Assembly: GCA_050246635.1 (NCBI GenBank) | Contig: JBFWVR010000018.1 | Coordinates: 1-64,000, forward strand | Source: JBFWVR01 sp050246635 | Lineage (GTDB): Bacteria; Acidobacteriota; Vicinamibacteria; Vicinamibacterales; UBA2999 | Direction: 5' to 3' | DNA length: 64,000 nt | Part shown: positions 26,382 through 35,238 of the stretch, piece after piece | Layout: each line of letters starts with the position of its first letter | Position numbering within the stretch: position 1 is the stretch's first letter | Notes under the pieces: model-generated | Databases searched by the model: none | What the model was told of the DNA's origin: nothing | What the model saw: the letters and a program-made list of their open reading frames with translations, nothing else | Position numbers and translations under genes: made by a program

Positions 26382-28694
26382 TCACGCGCCCTCCAGGAGC
26401 ACATCGAGGGCGCGGCCCAGATCCTTCACGGTGTAGGGCTTGGCGACGACGCCGTCGAACCCGTAGGCGCGGAAGTCGGCCATGACAGGGTCGTCGGCGT
26501 AGCCGCTCGAGACGATGGCGCGGACGGACGGATCGATCTCGCGCACGCGCCGGACGGCGTCCTTGCCGCCCATGCCGCCGGGGATGGTGAGGTCCATGAT
26601 CACGACCGCGAACGGGTCGCCCTGGTCGCGGGCGGCCTCGAAGGCCCGGATGGCCGCCTCGCCGTCGGGGGTGAGGACGGGCTCGAAGCCCAGCGCCTCG
26701 AGCATCTCCCCCGCCAGCTCGCGGATGGCGTCCTCGTCGTCCATGACGAGGACGCGGCCGCGCGTGTGGCTGGAGCGCGTCGGCTCGATGGCCGCGGCCA
26801 CCGCGGGCGTCGCGAACGTGCGCGGCAGGTAGATCTGGACGATCGTGCCTTCGCCCGGCGTCGATTCCATGCCGATGTGGCCGCCGTGGCTCCGGACAAT
26901 CGAGTAGCTCGACGCCAGGCCGAGGCCGCTGCCATCCGGCTTCGTCGTGAAGTAGGGGTCGAAGACCTTCTGGAGCAGGTGCGCCGGGATGCCGCACCCG
27001 TGGTCCTCGATCTCGATGCGCACGTAGTCGCCGATGGGCAGCGGCTCGCCGGCGCGCTCGACCTCGCGGGTGACGTTGGTCCCGGTCAGGCGGACCACGC
27101 CGCCGCCCGGCATCGCCTGCTTCGCGTTGATCACGATGTTGTGGATCACCTGCGTGAGCTGGCCGGCGTCGGCCTCGACGTGCCAGAGGTCGTCGGCCAT
27201 GTCGAACTCGGGCCGCACGTTCGAGCCGCGCAGCGCGAAGCTGGCCGCTTCCTGCACGACCGGCGACAGCGCGGTGGGCGACTTGACCGGGGCGCCGCCC
27301 TTCGAGAACGTGAGGAGCTGCTTGGTCAGCGAACGCGCGCGCTCGCAGGCGCGTTCGGCCTCCGCGATGCGGCGCGCCGTGCCCGCGTCGAGCGTCGGCG
27401 ACATCGACACCAGCGAGAGGTTGCCGATGATGGCCGTCATGATGTTGTTGAAGTCGTGCGCGATGCCGCCGGCGAGGATGCCCAGCGACTCGAGCTTGCT
27501 CGAGCGCGCCCGCTCCTCCTCGGCCCGGACCTCCACGGTCACGTCGCGCAGGACCAGCACGACGCCCATCACCACCCCCGCGCGGTCGTGCATGGGGGTC
27601 GCGGTCCACTCGATCAGGCGCCGCAGGCCGTCGGTGACGAGGGCCGCCGACGTCACGCGTTCCACCGCCTGGTCGGCGTTCAGCACGTGCTCGATGGGGG
27701 ACGGGAGCAGGTGCCCCGTCTCGCGGTGGACGATCGACACCACCGCCGCCAGCGGCTGGCCCACCGCGGTCTCCTGGGTCCAGCCCGTGAGCTCCTCGGC
27801 GACGCGGTTCATCAGCTGGACGCGGCCGTCGGTGTCGACGGTCAGCACCGCGTCCGCGATGCTGCGCAGCGTGACGGCGAGCTGCTCCTTCTCGGCGGCC
27901 AGCGCCTGCTCCGACTGCCGCGCGATGGCCAGCGCCTCGCTGGCCGCCTGGTGCAGCTCCGACACCTGCCGGACGTGCAGCTGCTCGGCCTCGATGCGGC
28001 CGACGTAGACCTGGTAGGCGTGGTAGCTGAGGTAGGCGGGGATGAAGATGACCGGCGCGATGAGCGTGCCGTGCTGCAGGATCAGCACCGCGAGGCCGGC
28101 CGACATCAGCGCCCCGATGATGTAGCCCGGGGCCCCCCACAGGAGGTTCTCGTACCAGACGCGGCGCAGCGACTGGCCGGTGGACGAGGCCACCGCGATG
28201 CCCACGATCAGGCTGTTGAGGAAGAAGAACGCCGTCGCCGCGCCGAGGACCGGGACGATCATCGCGAGCGGCGGGTCCAGCGTCTGCGCGCCGCCCAGCG
28301 CGAAGAACACCACGCTGGCCATCGCGATCGACAGGCTCACGGTCGCCACGCTGAAGACCGTGCGGTACAGCGGGTAGTCCTCGGCGACCCGGATCGTGCA
28401 CTGCGCCAGCGCGCCGGCGCCCGCGACGAGCATGGCCTCGGGACGGTCGAGCAGCAGCAGCGCCGTGAAGTCGAAGGCGAAGGCCACCGACAGCGTCGAG
28501 CCGCCCGAATACAGCGGGAGCCGGATCTTGAAGGCCCCGGCCGCCGCCGACAGGACGAGCAGGATGGCGAAGAGCTCCGGCGACCGGAACTGCAGCGGCA
28601 GGCATGCGCCGAACACCGCCAGGCTCGTCGCGATCACCGCGACGACGTAGGCGCGTGCCGCCGGTTTCAGATCCGTCGTAATCCGCCAGGCCAT
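26382..28694 (-). CDS. Membrane hybrid histidine kinase: MASE-like sensor, PAS, kinase, receiver
   Basis: 770 aa. About eight TM helices (1-225) homologous to the free protein at 23589, a helical linker, a PAS domain (about 270-385: AVLTVDTDGRVQLMNRVAEELTGW), HisKA with His in GGIAHDFNNIMTAIIGN (about 411), HATPase (NIVINAKQAMPGGG, DHGCGIP, GSGLGLASSY) and a receiver domain (VLVMDDEDAIREL; acceptor Asp in VVIMDLTIPGGMGG near 698). ATG 28694 was chosen because MAWRITTDLKPAARAYV aligns with the start of the free sensor; the longer frame from 28802 has no conserved sequence. No separate regulator is adjacent, so the receiver may act on an unlinked partner. Confidence 0.92.
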   Translation of the reverse strand: MAWRITTDLKPAARAYVVAVIATSLAVFGACLPLQFRSPELFAILLVLSAAAGAFKIRLPLYSGGSTLSVAFAFDFTALLLLDRPEAMLVAGAGALAQCTIRVAEDYPLYRTVFSVATVSLSIAMASVVFFALGGAQTLDPPLAMIVPVLGAATAFFFLNSLIVGIAVASSTGQSLRRVWYENLLWGAPGYIIGALMSAGLAVLILQHGTLIAPVIFIPAYLSYHAYQVYVGRIEAEQLHVRQVSELHQAASEALAIARQSEQALAAEKEQLAVTLRSIADAVLTVDTDGRVQLMNRVAEELTGWTQETAVGQPLAAVVSIVHRETGHLLPSPIEHVLNADQAVERVTSAALVTDGLRRLIEWTATPMHDRAGVVMGVVLVLRDVTVEVRAEEERARSSKLESLGILAGGIAHDFNNIMTAIIGNLSLVSMSPTLDAGTARRIAEAERACERARSLTKQLLTFSKGGAPVKSPTALSPVVQEAASFALRGSNVRPEFDMADDLWHVEADAGQLTQVIHNIVINAKQAMPGGGVVRLTGTNVTREVERAGEPLPIGDYVRIEIEDHGCGIPAHLLQKVFDPYFTTKPDGSGLGLASSYSIVRSHGGHIGMESTPGEGTIVQIYLPRTFATPAVAAAIEPTRSSHTRGRVLVMDDEDAIRELAGEMLEALGFEPVLTPDGEAAIRAFEAARDQGDPFAVVIMDLTIPGGMGGKDAVRRVREIDPSVRAIVSSGYADDPVMADFRAYGFDGVVAKPYTVKDLGRALDVLLEGA

Positions 28695-29210
28695 CGGTCT
28701 GGACGCCTTTCCTCGTCCGGGTGCCACCGCGGCGAGCGCCTGCCCGTTCACCGGTCCAGGCCCTCCCGCCCGGTCCGTGTCAGACGGGCGGGGCCGGAAC
28801 AAGTCCGCGCAACGTGTGAGCCCTGGCTGGAGGAGCGGGAGGACCGCCCGTACGCCACCTGATCAGTGTGGTGGCCGGACGCCGAGAACAGCCGGGGGGC
28901 AGACATGGCGCAACGAGCGGACGCAACATGCTCGCCATGTCTTGCCAGTCACGCAGAAAAACGGACATTACATGACAGCTGAGTCACTTAGGACTGCCCG
29001 TGCCCCGGGGGGCTGGCACGGCCGCCCCGTGCGAACCTGCACACAAAATGCGGATTCTGCGTAGGAAATCGCGAGTAACCTCCCTGCCGTCACGGAGTTG
29101 CAGCGGTGTGCAACCGTTTGTGCCACCGCGCACAATCCGCCCACGGAACGCGCCCGGCATGGGCACTCGCTACCCGCACCGGGAACACCACGGCTGATCG
29201 GAATTCGGAC
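28695..29210. other. Spacer upstream of the sensor kinase
   Basis: No convincing gene on either strand. It probably holds the kinase promoter region. Seen: the near-palindrome TGACAGCTGAGTCA (28973-28986), an inverted repeat GTTGCA-N6-TGCAAC (29097-29114), and GC-rich self-complementary DNA near 28997-29035. Confidence 0.5.
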
Positions 29211-29239
29211 GCCCCGCCGACTGGAGGTGTCGGCGGGGC
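29211..29239. terminator. Perfect GC hairpin downstream of the penicillin acylase gene
   Basis: GCCCCGCCGAC (29211-29221) pairs with GTCGGCGGGGC (29229-29239) around a 7-nt loop. It lies about 120 nt past the acylase stop, on its transcribed side, with no T-run. Confidence 0.5.
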
Positions 29240-29246
29240 GATAACT

Positions 29247-29327
29247 GGCGCCGGGGGGACCGGGCCTCTATCCCACGATTTCTGTAGGGAATCTGCCTAC
29301 AGCATACTGCGGACCAGACCCGGCGCC
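29247..29327. other. Nested double hairpin, candidate structured RNA element
   Basis: Outer arms GGCGCCGGG (29247-29255) and CCCGGCGCC (29319-29327) enclose an inner perfect hairpin CTGTAGG (29282-29288)/CCTACAG (29296-29302) with a 7-nt loop. It begins 31 nt after the acylase stop on that strand. It may be part of the transcript end or a small RNA; no known family is recognised. Confidence 0.4.
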
Positions 29328-29358
29328 GGAGCGGGCCCGGGGCCATCCCTCCTACTCC

Positions 29359-31779
29359 CTACTCCGGCACCAGTCGGGTGACGTGCTCGGTCACCGACTC
29401 GACCACCGGCCGGGTGTAGGCCAGCGTGAAGTACCGCCCCTTCGCCCAGAGATCGAAGAGGTCCCGATAATGCGGGCTAGCCGGGTCTCCGGACTGCCCG
29501 GGCGTGTTGATTCCGATCGACCGGTCCCAGTGCTCGGTGTCCGCGATGATCTTGAAGGAGCCACCCGCCGTCTGGTTGTCGGCGCTGCCCGTCGCGCTCA
29601 CCGTGAGCCCGTCACCGCCGCGGGGCGCCGGGCCGACGTCGAGCCGGGCCCGGGTCTCCGCATTCACGACGTCCGACAACGGATGCTGGATGAGCGCGTG
29701 GTGGAACGCCGCCTGCCCGTACGTCCAGCGGGTCATGTCCGCCCCGAACCGGCGTGTGAGCTCCGCCACCGCCTCGTCGAAGCTCCGCGCGACCAGGGCA
29801 TCGCGGCCTGCGAGGGGATCGTCGCCGAAACGCCCGTCGGGTGCGTAGAGCCGGTCGATGATCGGCTTCACGGTGAGGAGCGAACCCGGGACGGCGTCCC
29901 GCGCCCCGGCAGGAATCAGGAGCGCCCGCACGTTCGCGTAGAGGCGTCGCGAGAACATCTGGAAGATGCCACCCGCCACCGAGTCCTTGTCGAGCACGAA
30001 GTCCCAGCCCGTCACGAGATCGCGCGCCTGGCGGCTGGCCGCGCTCTCGAGTGGCAGGTCGCGCAGCAGCGGCACCAGGGCCCGCGCCGGCAGCGACAGG
30101 TCGTCGTTCTGCAGGCGCGCCGTCTCGGCCACCGAGAACCGCCGCCCCGACCCCAGCACCTCCTCGATGCGGACCGCCCGGTACGGATCGGCCCACGTGA
30201 AGTGGAGCGCGTCGGGCCACGGGTAGTCGCGCGGGAACAGGTAGTTGTTGGCGGTGGCGATGAAGCCGGCATCGGGATTCTCGAGGCTCGGCAGCGCGGT
30301 GATGGGCAGGTAGCCGTCCCACTCGTACCGGCCGTCACCCGGCACGGGGAGCAGGCCGCTCCAGTTCGGCCGGAGCGGCTGGATCCCCGCGGCCTGCCAG
30401 CCGATCGTCCCGGTGCGATCCGCCCACACCATGTTCTCGGCGGGCATGCGGCTGAAGCCGCAGGCGGCCTGGAACTCGTCCCACGTGGTCGCCTGGTTCA
30501 TCCGCAGGCTGGCGAGGTACGGCGCCCCGCCGGTCTCCATCCAGGCGGCCCGCAGCGCGTAGGCCTTGTGCCGGGCCGCGTCCTCGTAGATGACCGGGCC
30601 GTGGCGGGTGTACTTGAGGGCGACCGCCTCTGGCGCCCGGCCCTTGACCGGGATGGTGTCGCGCTCCACCCGCATGGGTTCCCACCGGCCCTGGTAGCGG
30701 TACTCGTCCGGGTTCGCCGGGTTGGTGTCGTAGACGTACAGGTCCTCGTTGTCGTTGCCGAAGATGGTGAGCCCCCAGGCGCCGTGCTCGTTGTGCCCGA
30801 TCGAGACACCCGGCAGCACCGGCTCGCCGCCGCCGATCACGTTCCAGCCCGGCCCGACGAGGTGCACCCAGTACCGCAGCGATGGCGCCGCGATCACGCG
30901 GTGCGGGTCGTTCGCGAGAATCGGGAAGCGGCTCTGGGTACGTTCGCCGGCGACCACCCAGTTGTTGCTGCCGATGTCCGGATTCACGGGCTCGGGAGGC
31001 CCCGGTGGGACCTCGAGACGCGCGGCCGCGGGGGTGGCGCGGTACTCCGGCGCGATGTCCTCCGGCTGGAACGCGATCGGCGTGCGGAACGCGTCGTACA
31101 GCTGGAGCACGTCGTCCGGGAACGAGGCGAGGTCGATCGCGGGGTCCAGGGTGAACACCGGTTCGCCACCCTGGAAGTACATCAGCTCCCGGAGCCGCTC
31201 GGGGCCGAGCGCCTTCATCGCGCGCACGTAGGCGACCTCGCTCGTGACGTTGGAGGTCAGGCCCTGGTGCCGGGAGATCACGACCTCGGGGGTCCAGCGT
31301 CCCGGCGTGATGCCGAGCATCCGGAACTCGATGGGGAGCAGCGACGGGTCGCGCTCGGTCTCGGCCACGCGGGCGTTCACGCCGGCGACGTAGGCCTCGA
31401 CGATGGCCCTGCCGTGGGGGTGGTAGTGGGCGAGCTCCGCGTCGAGGTCCCCCCGGAACCGGTGCAGGCGTGCGCCGCGGTCCCGCTGGATCTCGCGTGG
31501 CCCCAGGATCTCGGCGACCGTCCCGGTGGCCTGGCGCCGCCAGATCTCGAACTGGAACAGCCGATCGCGCGCGGCCGCGTAGCCCTGGGCGAAGAACAGG
31601 TCGTGCTCGGTCGCGGCGTAGATGTGGTTCACGCCCCAGTGGTCACGCACGATCTCGACCGGCTCGTCGAGGCCGGCGGTGCGCACGGTCTCGGACCGGT
31701 CCTGGGCGCCGAGGGCGGGGCCGGGCAGGACGGCGGGGGCCAGCAGGAGGACGGACAGCAGCACGGATCGCAGTCGCAC
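29359..31779 (-). CDS. Secreted penicillin acylase family protein (Ntn hydrolase)
   Basis: 806 aa precursor. Signal peptide (about 1-26, ending GPALGA), alpha-chain region with VEIVRDHWGVNHIYA and FAQGYAAARDRLFQFEIWRR, and the autoprocessing point GSNNWVVAGERT, where the Ser becomes the N-terminal nucleophile of the beta chain. ANDPHR, HNEHGAWGLT and the late ADNQTAGGSFKII are further family marks. Members cleave beta-lactam side chains or acyl-homoserine lactones; the substrate here is unknown. GTG 31779 has AAAGGAG 7 nt upstream and leads straight into the signal peptide. It is divergent from the ArgH-like gene with 56 nt between starts. Confidence 0.93.
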   Translation of the reverse strand: MRLRSVLLSVLLLAPAVLPGPALGAQDRSETVRTAGLDEPVEIVRDHWGVNHIYAATEHDLFFAQGYAAARDRLFQFEIWRRQATGTVAEILGPREIQRDRGARLHRFRGDLDAELAHYHPHGRAIVEAYVAGVNARVAETERDPSLLPIEFRMLGITPGRWTPEVVISRHQGLTSNVTSEVAYVRAMKALGPERLRELMYFQGGEPVFTLDPAIDLASFPDDVLQLYDAFRTPIAFQPEDIAPEYRATPAAARLEVPPGPPEPVNPDIGSNNWVVAGERTQSRFPILANDPHRVIAAPSLRYWVHLVGPGWNVIGGGEPVLPGVSIGHNEHGAWGLTIFGNDNEDLYVYDTNPANPDEYRYQGRWEPMRVERDTIPVKGRAPEAVALKYTRHGPVIYEDAARHKAYALRAAWMETGGAPYLASLRMNQATTWDEFQAACGFSRMPAENMVWADRTGTIGWQAAGIQPLRPNWSGLLPVPGDGRYEWDGYLPITALPSLENPDAGFIATANNYLFPRDYPWPDALHFTWADPYRAVRIEEVLGSGRRFSVAETARLQNDDLSLPARALVPLLRDLPLESAASRQARDLVTGWDFVLDKDSVAGGIFQMFSRRLYANVRALLIPAGARDAVPGSLLTVKPIIDRLYAPDGRFGDDPLAGRDALVARSFDEAVAELTRRFGADMTRWTYGQAAFHHALIQHPLSDVVNAETRARLDVGPAPRGGDGLTVSATGSADNQTAGGSFKIIADTEHWDRSIGINTPGQSGDPASPHYRDLFDLWAKGRYFTLAYTRPVVESVTEHVTRLVPE

Positions 31780-31823
31780 GGCGGGCTCCTTTCGGGCCGA
31801 GTCTGTCACACCCGGGTGCGATC

Positions 31824-31829
31824 TATACT
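31824..31829 (+). promoter_or_regulatory. -10 box of the ArgH-like operon
   Basis: TATACT ends 6 nt before the GTG at 31836, predicting a leaderless mRNA. A weak TGTCA lies 15-16 nt further up. Confidence 0.55.
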
Positions 31830-31835
31830 CCAAAG

Positions 31836-33290
31836 GTGCGATTCGCGCCCGAATACGTTCTCAACGTCCTCAACGACAACTTCGAAGACGCCAAGGAGCT
31901 GCTGCTCGCGCCGCTCATGGCGATCAACTACGCTCACCTGGTGATGCTCGCCGAGAAGGGCATCGTCTCCGCCGCCGACGCGCGGGCGCTGCGCGCCGCG
32001 CTCGACGGCATCCCGCTGGACGAGGTGCGCAAGGTCATCTACGACGGCACCTACGAGGACCTGTTCTTCTACATCGAGCGCCTCATCAAGGAGGCCTGCG
32101 GGGAGGACGTCGCGGGCCGGCTCCACACGGCGCGCAGCCGCAACGACATCGACATGACGATGTACCGGATGCGGCAGCGGGAGTTCATCGGGCGGCTGGC
32201 GGCGGCGGTGCTCGAGCTGCGCAGCGCGCTCATCGACCTGGCGTCGCGCCACACCGAGACCATCTTCGCCGCGCACACCCACACCCAGCCCGCGCAGCCG
32301 ACGACGGTCGCGCACTACCTGCTGGCCATCATCGAGCAGAAGGAGCGCGACACGACGCGCCTGGGCTCGGCGTACGCGTCGACCAACATCAACCCGCTGG
32401 GGGCCTGCGCGATCACGGGCACCGGGTTCGCCATCGACCGCCACCGCACGAGCGAGCTCCTCGGCTTCGCGGGCCCGACCGGGAACACCTACGGCAGCAT
32501 CGCGACGGTGGACTACCTGCTCGAGAGCGCGTCGGCCACGAGCGTCACGCTCGTCGGCCTCGGCCGCGTCGTCCAGGACCTGCTGCTGTGGTGCACGATG
32601 GAGTTCGGGTACCTGCGCCTGGGCGAGGGCTTCGTGCAGGGCAGCAGCATCATGCCGCAGAAGCGGAACCCGGTGGCGCTCGAGCACGCCCGCGCGATCG
32701 GCAGCAAGGCCTTCGGCCAGGCGCAGGCGATCGCGATGGCCGTGCACAACACGCCGTTCGGCGACATCGTGGACACCGAGGACGACCTGCAGCCGCTGGT
32801 CGCGTCGATGTTCCGCGACGCGACGCGCATGGTCGCGCTCGTGGCGGCGGCGATGCGGGGCGCCGACTTCGACGCCGCCCGCATGTCGGCGCGCGCCGGC
32901 GAGGGGGGCACGACGCTCACGGAGCTGGCCGACACGCTGGTGCGCGACCACGGGCTGCCGTTCCGCTCGGCGCACGGCATCGCGCAGCTGCTGCTGAAGG
33001 CGCGCACCGAGGACCCCGGTGCCTCGCTGGCCCGTGCGCTCGAGAAGGCGTCGGAGGCCATCATCGGCACCCCGCTGAAGTACAGCGAGGTGCAGCTGCA
33101 GAAGATCATGAGCCCACGCTACTTCGTCGACGTGCGCCGCACGTGGGGCGGACCCTCGCCGGAGGAGACGCGCCGCGCGCTCGACGTCTCGCGCGGCAAG
33201 CTGGCCGCCGACCAGGCCGCGTGGCGCGACCGGAGTGACCAGCTCGCGGCGGCGGAGCGGACGCTCCGCGAGCGCGTGGAGGCCCTGTGA
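31836..33290 (+). CDS. Argininosuccinate lyase-like enzyme
   Basis: 484 aa member of the fumarase/aspartase/ArgH superfamily. The signature GSSIMPQKRNP (catalytic Ser loop), HTHTQPAQPTTVAHYL and RLHTARSRNDID are those of ArgH. However, the N-terminal WGGRF motif of canonical ArgH is missing: it begins MRFAPEYVLNVLNDNFEDAKELLLAP. No other arginine gene is near and the gene is coupled to a transporter, so it may cleave a different argininosuccinate-like substrate that the transporter imports. Start GTG 31836 follows a TATACT box. The stop overlaps the start of a 31-aa gene (GTGA). Confidence 0.85.
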   Translation: MRFAPEYVLNVLNDNFEDAKELLLAPLMAINYAHLVMLAEKGIVSAADARALRAALDGIPLDEVRKVIYDGTYEDLFFYIERLIKEACGEDVAGRLHTARSRNDIDMTMYRMRQREFIGRLAAAVLELRSALIDLASRHTETIFAAHTHTQPAQPTTVAHYLLAIIEQKERDTTRLGSAYASTNINPLGACAITGTGFAIDRHRTSELLGFAGPTGNTYGSIATVDYLLESASATSVTLVGLGRVVQDLLLWCTMEFGYLRLGEGFVQGSSIMPQKRNPVALEHARAIGSKAFGQAQAIAMAVHNTPFGDIVDTEDDLQPLVASMFRDATRMVALVAAAMRGADFDAARMSARAGEGGTTLTELADTLVRDHGLPFRSAHGIAQLLLKARTEDPGASLARALEKASEAIIGTPLKYSEVQLQKIMSPRYFVDVRRTWGGPSPEETRRALDVSRGKLAADQAAWRDRSDQLAAAERTLRERVEAL

Positions 33291-33382
33291 ACCGGATCCG
33301 GCGCCATTACCTCGGTGTCGTCGTCGCGTGGGTGGTGACGCTGACGGCGCTCTACTGGTTCCAGCAGGCGTTCACCCGCTGA
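33287..33382 (+). CDS. 31-aa single-helix membrane peptide coupled to ArgH-like gene and symporter
   Basis: GTG at 33287 overlaps the TGA of the lyase gene (GTGA), and its own TGA overlaps the ATG of the symporter gene (TGATG at 33380-33384). The peptide has a basic start (MNRIRRHYLG), one hydrophobic helix (VVVAWVVTLTALYWF) and a short polar end (QQAFTR), so it should insert N-in. Both junction overlaps imply coupled translation in a fixed order. It is a plausible small subunit of the symporter, but no family is recognised. Confidence 0.65.
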   Translation: MNRIRRHYLGVVVAWVVTLTALYWFQQAFTR

Positions 33383-35085
33383 TGCACTGGATCGACTGGA
33401 CGATCATCGTCGCGTACCTGCTGTGGGTCGTCGTGGACGGCCTGCGGCTGACGAAACGCTCGAACGAGATCGAGGGCTACTTCCTCGCGAGCCGCAGCCT
33501 GCCCTGGTGGGCGGTCGGCCTGTCGGTGATGGCGACGCAGTTGTCCGCCATCACGATGATCGGGACGACCGGGCAGGGCTACACCGACGGCATGCGGTTC
33601 CTGCAGTTCTACTACGCGCTGCCGTTCGCGATGATCGTGCTGTCGGTCACGCTGGTGCCCTTCTTCCACAACGCGAAGGTCTTCACGGCCTACGAGTACC
33701 TGGAGAAGCGCTTCGACGCCAAGACCCGCACGCTGACGTCGTTCCTGTTCCTGGTGTCGCGGGCGATGTCCACGGGCGTCGTCATCTCGGCGCCGGCCGT
33801 CGTGCTGTCGGTGGTGCTCGGCCTCACCGTGACGCAGACCTGCCTGGCGATCGCGCTGCCGACCGCGCTCTACACGATGTTCGGCGGCGTGCAGGCCGTG
33901 GCCTGGACGGACGTCAAGCAGATGTTCCTGATCGTCTTCGGGCTCGTGGCGGCCGTCATCGTGCTGGTCGCGAGCCTGCCGGACGGCGTGGGCGTCGGCG
34001 ACGCGCTCAGCATCGCCGGCGCGACCGGCCGCCTGCAGACGTTCGACTTCCGGTTCGACGTGACCGACCAGTACACGTTCTGGTCGGGCACGATAGCCGC
34101 GCTGTTCCTCTTCTGCTCCTACTTCGGCACCGACCAGAGCCAGGTGCAGCGCTACCTCACCGCCCGGTCGGTGGACGAGGCCCGCACGTCGCTGCTCATG
34201 AGCGCCTACTGGAAGATCCCGCTCCAGGCGCTCGTGCTGCTCGTCGGCGTGTTCATGTTCCTGTTCTACCTGTTCACGCCGCCCCCGATGCTCTTCAACA
34301 CGGCGCACGACGCCGAGGTGCGGGCGAGCGCGCGTGGGGCGGAGTACGAGCAGATCGAGGACCGCTTCAACGCGGCGGTGGGCGCGCGCCGCGACGCCGC
34401 GACCGCGCTGGCGGCCGCGGAGCGCGACGGCCTCGACACGACGACCGCCGCGGCGACGCAGGACTTCCTGGCCTCGGACGTGGAGGTCCGCGCGCTCCGC
34501 AGCCAGGCGATCGACCTGGTGAAGGACGTCACGGGTGACACCACCTACAACGACGTCAACTTCGTCTTCCCGACCTTCGTGCTGTCGCACCTGCCGATCG
34601 GGCTCGTGGGGCTGCTCATCGCGGCGATCTTCGCTGCCGCGATGTCGACGATTTCGGCGGAGCTGGCGTCGCTGTCGACGGCGACGGTGATCGACTTCTA
34701 CCGCCGGTGGGTGAACGCCGACGCGCCGGACCAGCAACTGCTCTGGGTCTCGCGGCTCGCCACGGGGTTCTGGGGGATCTTCGCGTCGGTCGTCGCCATC
34801 TACGCCGCCGAGCTCGGCTCGCTGATCGAGGTGGTCAACCGCTTCGGCTCCTACTTCTACGGCTCGATCCTCGGCGTCTTCATCCTCGCGATCGTCTGGA
34901 AGCGCGCAAGCGGCCACGCGGCGTTCTTCGGCCTGATCGGCGGGATGGCCACGGTCGCGCTCGTCGCGACGATGACCGCGACCGCCTACCTCTGGCTGAA
35001 CGTCGTCGGCGCGGTGGCCGTGTTCGTCATCGGCGTCGTCCTGTCGGTGGTCTTCCCGCGTCCTGCCGGCGCGAACGCGGCGTAG
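33382..35085 (+). CDS. SSS-family sodium:solute symporter with a large hydrophilic insertion
   Basis: 567 aa. The SSS fold is clear: an N-terminal helix, then the family motifs YFLASRSLPWWAVGLSVMATQLSAITMIG, FTAYEYLEKRFDAKTR, FGGVQAVAWTDVKQM, FCSYFGTDQSQVQRYLTARS and AAIFAAAMSTISAELASLSTATVIDFYRRW. The insertion at about 297-393 is charged and helical (RASARGAEYEQIEDRFNAAVGARRDAATALAAAERD) between two core helices, likely outside the membrane. The substrate cannot be read from sequence; the coupled lyase suggests an amino-acid-like compound. Starts one base inside the stop of the 31-aa gene. Confidence 0.92.
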   Translation: MHWIDWTIIVAYLLWVVVDGLRLTKRSNEIEGYFLASRSLPWWAVGLSVMATQLSAITMIGTTGQGYTDGMRFLQFYYALPFAMIVLSVTLVPFFHNAKVFTAYEYLEKRFDAKTRTLTSFLFLVSRAMSTGVVISAPAVVLSVVLGLTVTQTCLAIALPTALYTMFGGVQAVAWTDVKQMFLIVFGLVAAVIVLVASLPDGVGVGDALSIAGATGRLQTFDFRFDVTDQYTFWSGTIAALFLFCSYFGTDQSQVQRYLTARSVDEARTSLLMSAYWKIPLQALVLLVGVFMFLFYLFTPPPMLFNTAHDAEVRASARGAEYEQIEDRFNAAVGARRDAATALAAAERDGLDTTTAAATQDFLASDVEVRALRSQAIDLVKDVTGDTTYNDVNFVFPTFVLSHLPIGLVGLLIAAIFAAAMSTISAELASLSTATVIDFYRRWVNADAPDQQLLWVSRLATGFWGIFASVVAIYAAELGSLIEVVNRFGSYFYGSILGVFILAIVWKRASGHAAFFGLIGGMATVALVATMTATAYLWLNVVGAVAVFVIGVVLSVVFPRPAGANAA

Positions 35086-35088
35086 CCG

Positions 35089-35214
35089 GTGGCACGCCCG
35101 CTCCTGGTCGTCCTCGTCCTGGTGATGGCGCTGATGGTGGTGTCCTGGGTGCTCGGGGAGCTGCTGAGGCAGCGCAAGGACGACGACCGGCGGAAGCGGC
35201 GCAAGCGCCGGTAG
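35089..35214 (+). CDS. 41-aa membrane peptide with basic C-terminus
   Basis: GTG at 35089, 3 nt after the symporter stop. One hydrophobic helix (PLLVVLVLVMALMVVSWVLG) is followed by an amphipathic then strongly basic tail (KDDDRRKRRKRR) to TAG at 35212. The tail should face the cytoplasm. Position and spacing suggest cotranslation with the symporter; family unknown. No homolog is recalled, so it could be a chance frame, but its composition is typical of small membrane proteins. Confidence 0.5.
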   Translation: MARPLLVVLVLVMALMVVSWVLGELLRQRKDDDRRKRRKRR

Positions 35215-35238
35215 GCCTCGCGGCTCCGCCGCGCGGCA

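Noticed and set aside
29000..29197. Short open frames in the spacer upstream of the sensor kinase
   Set aside because: No ribosome site, promoter box or recognisable composition; both strands have equally open frames.
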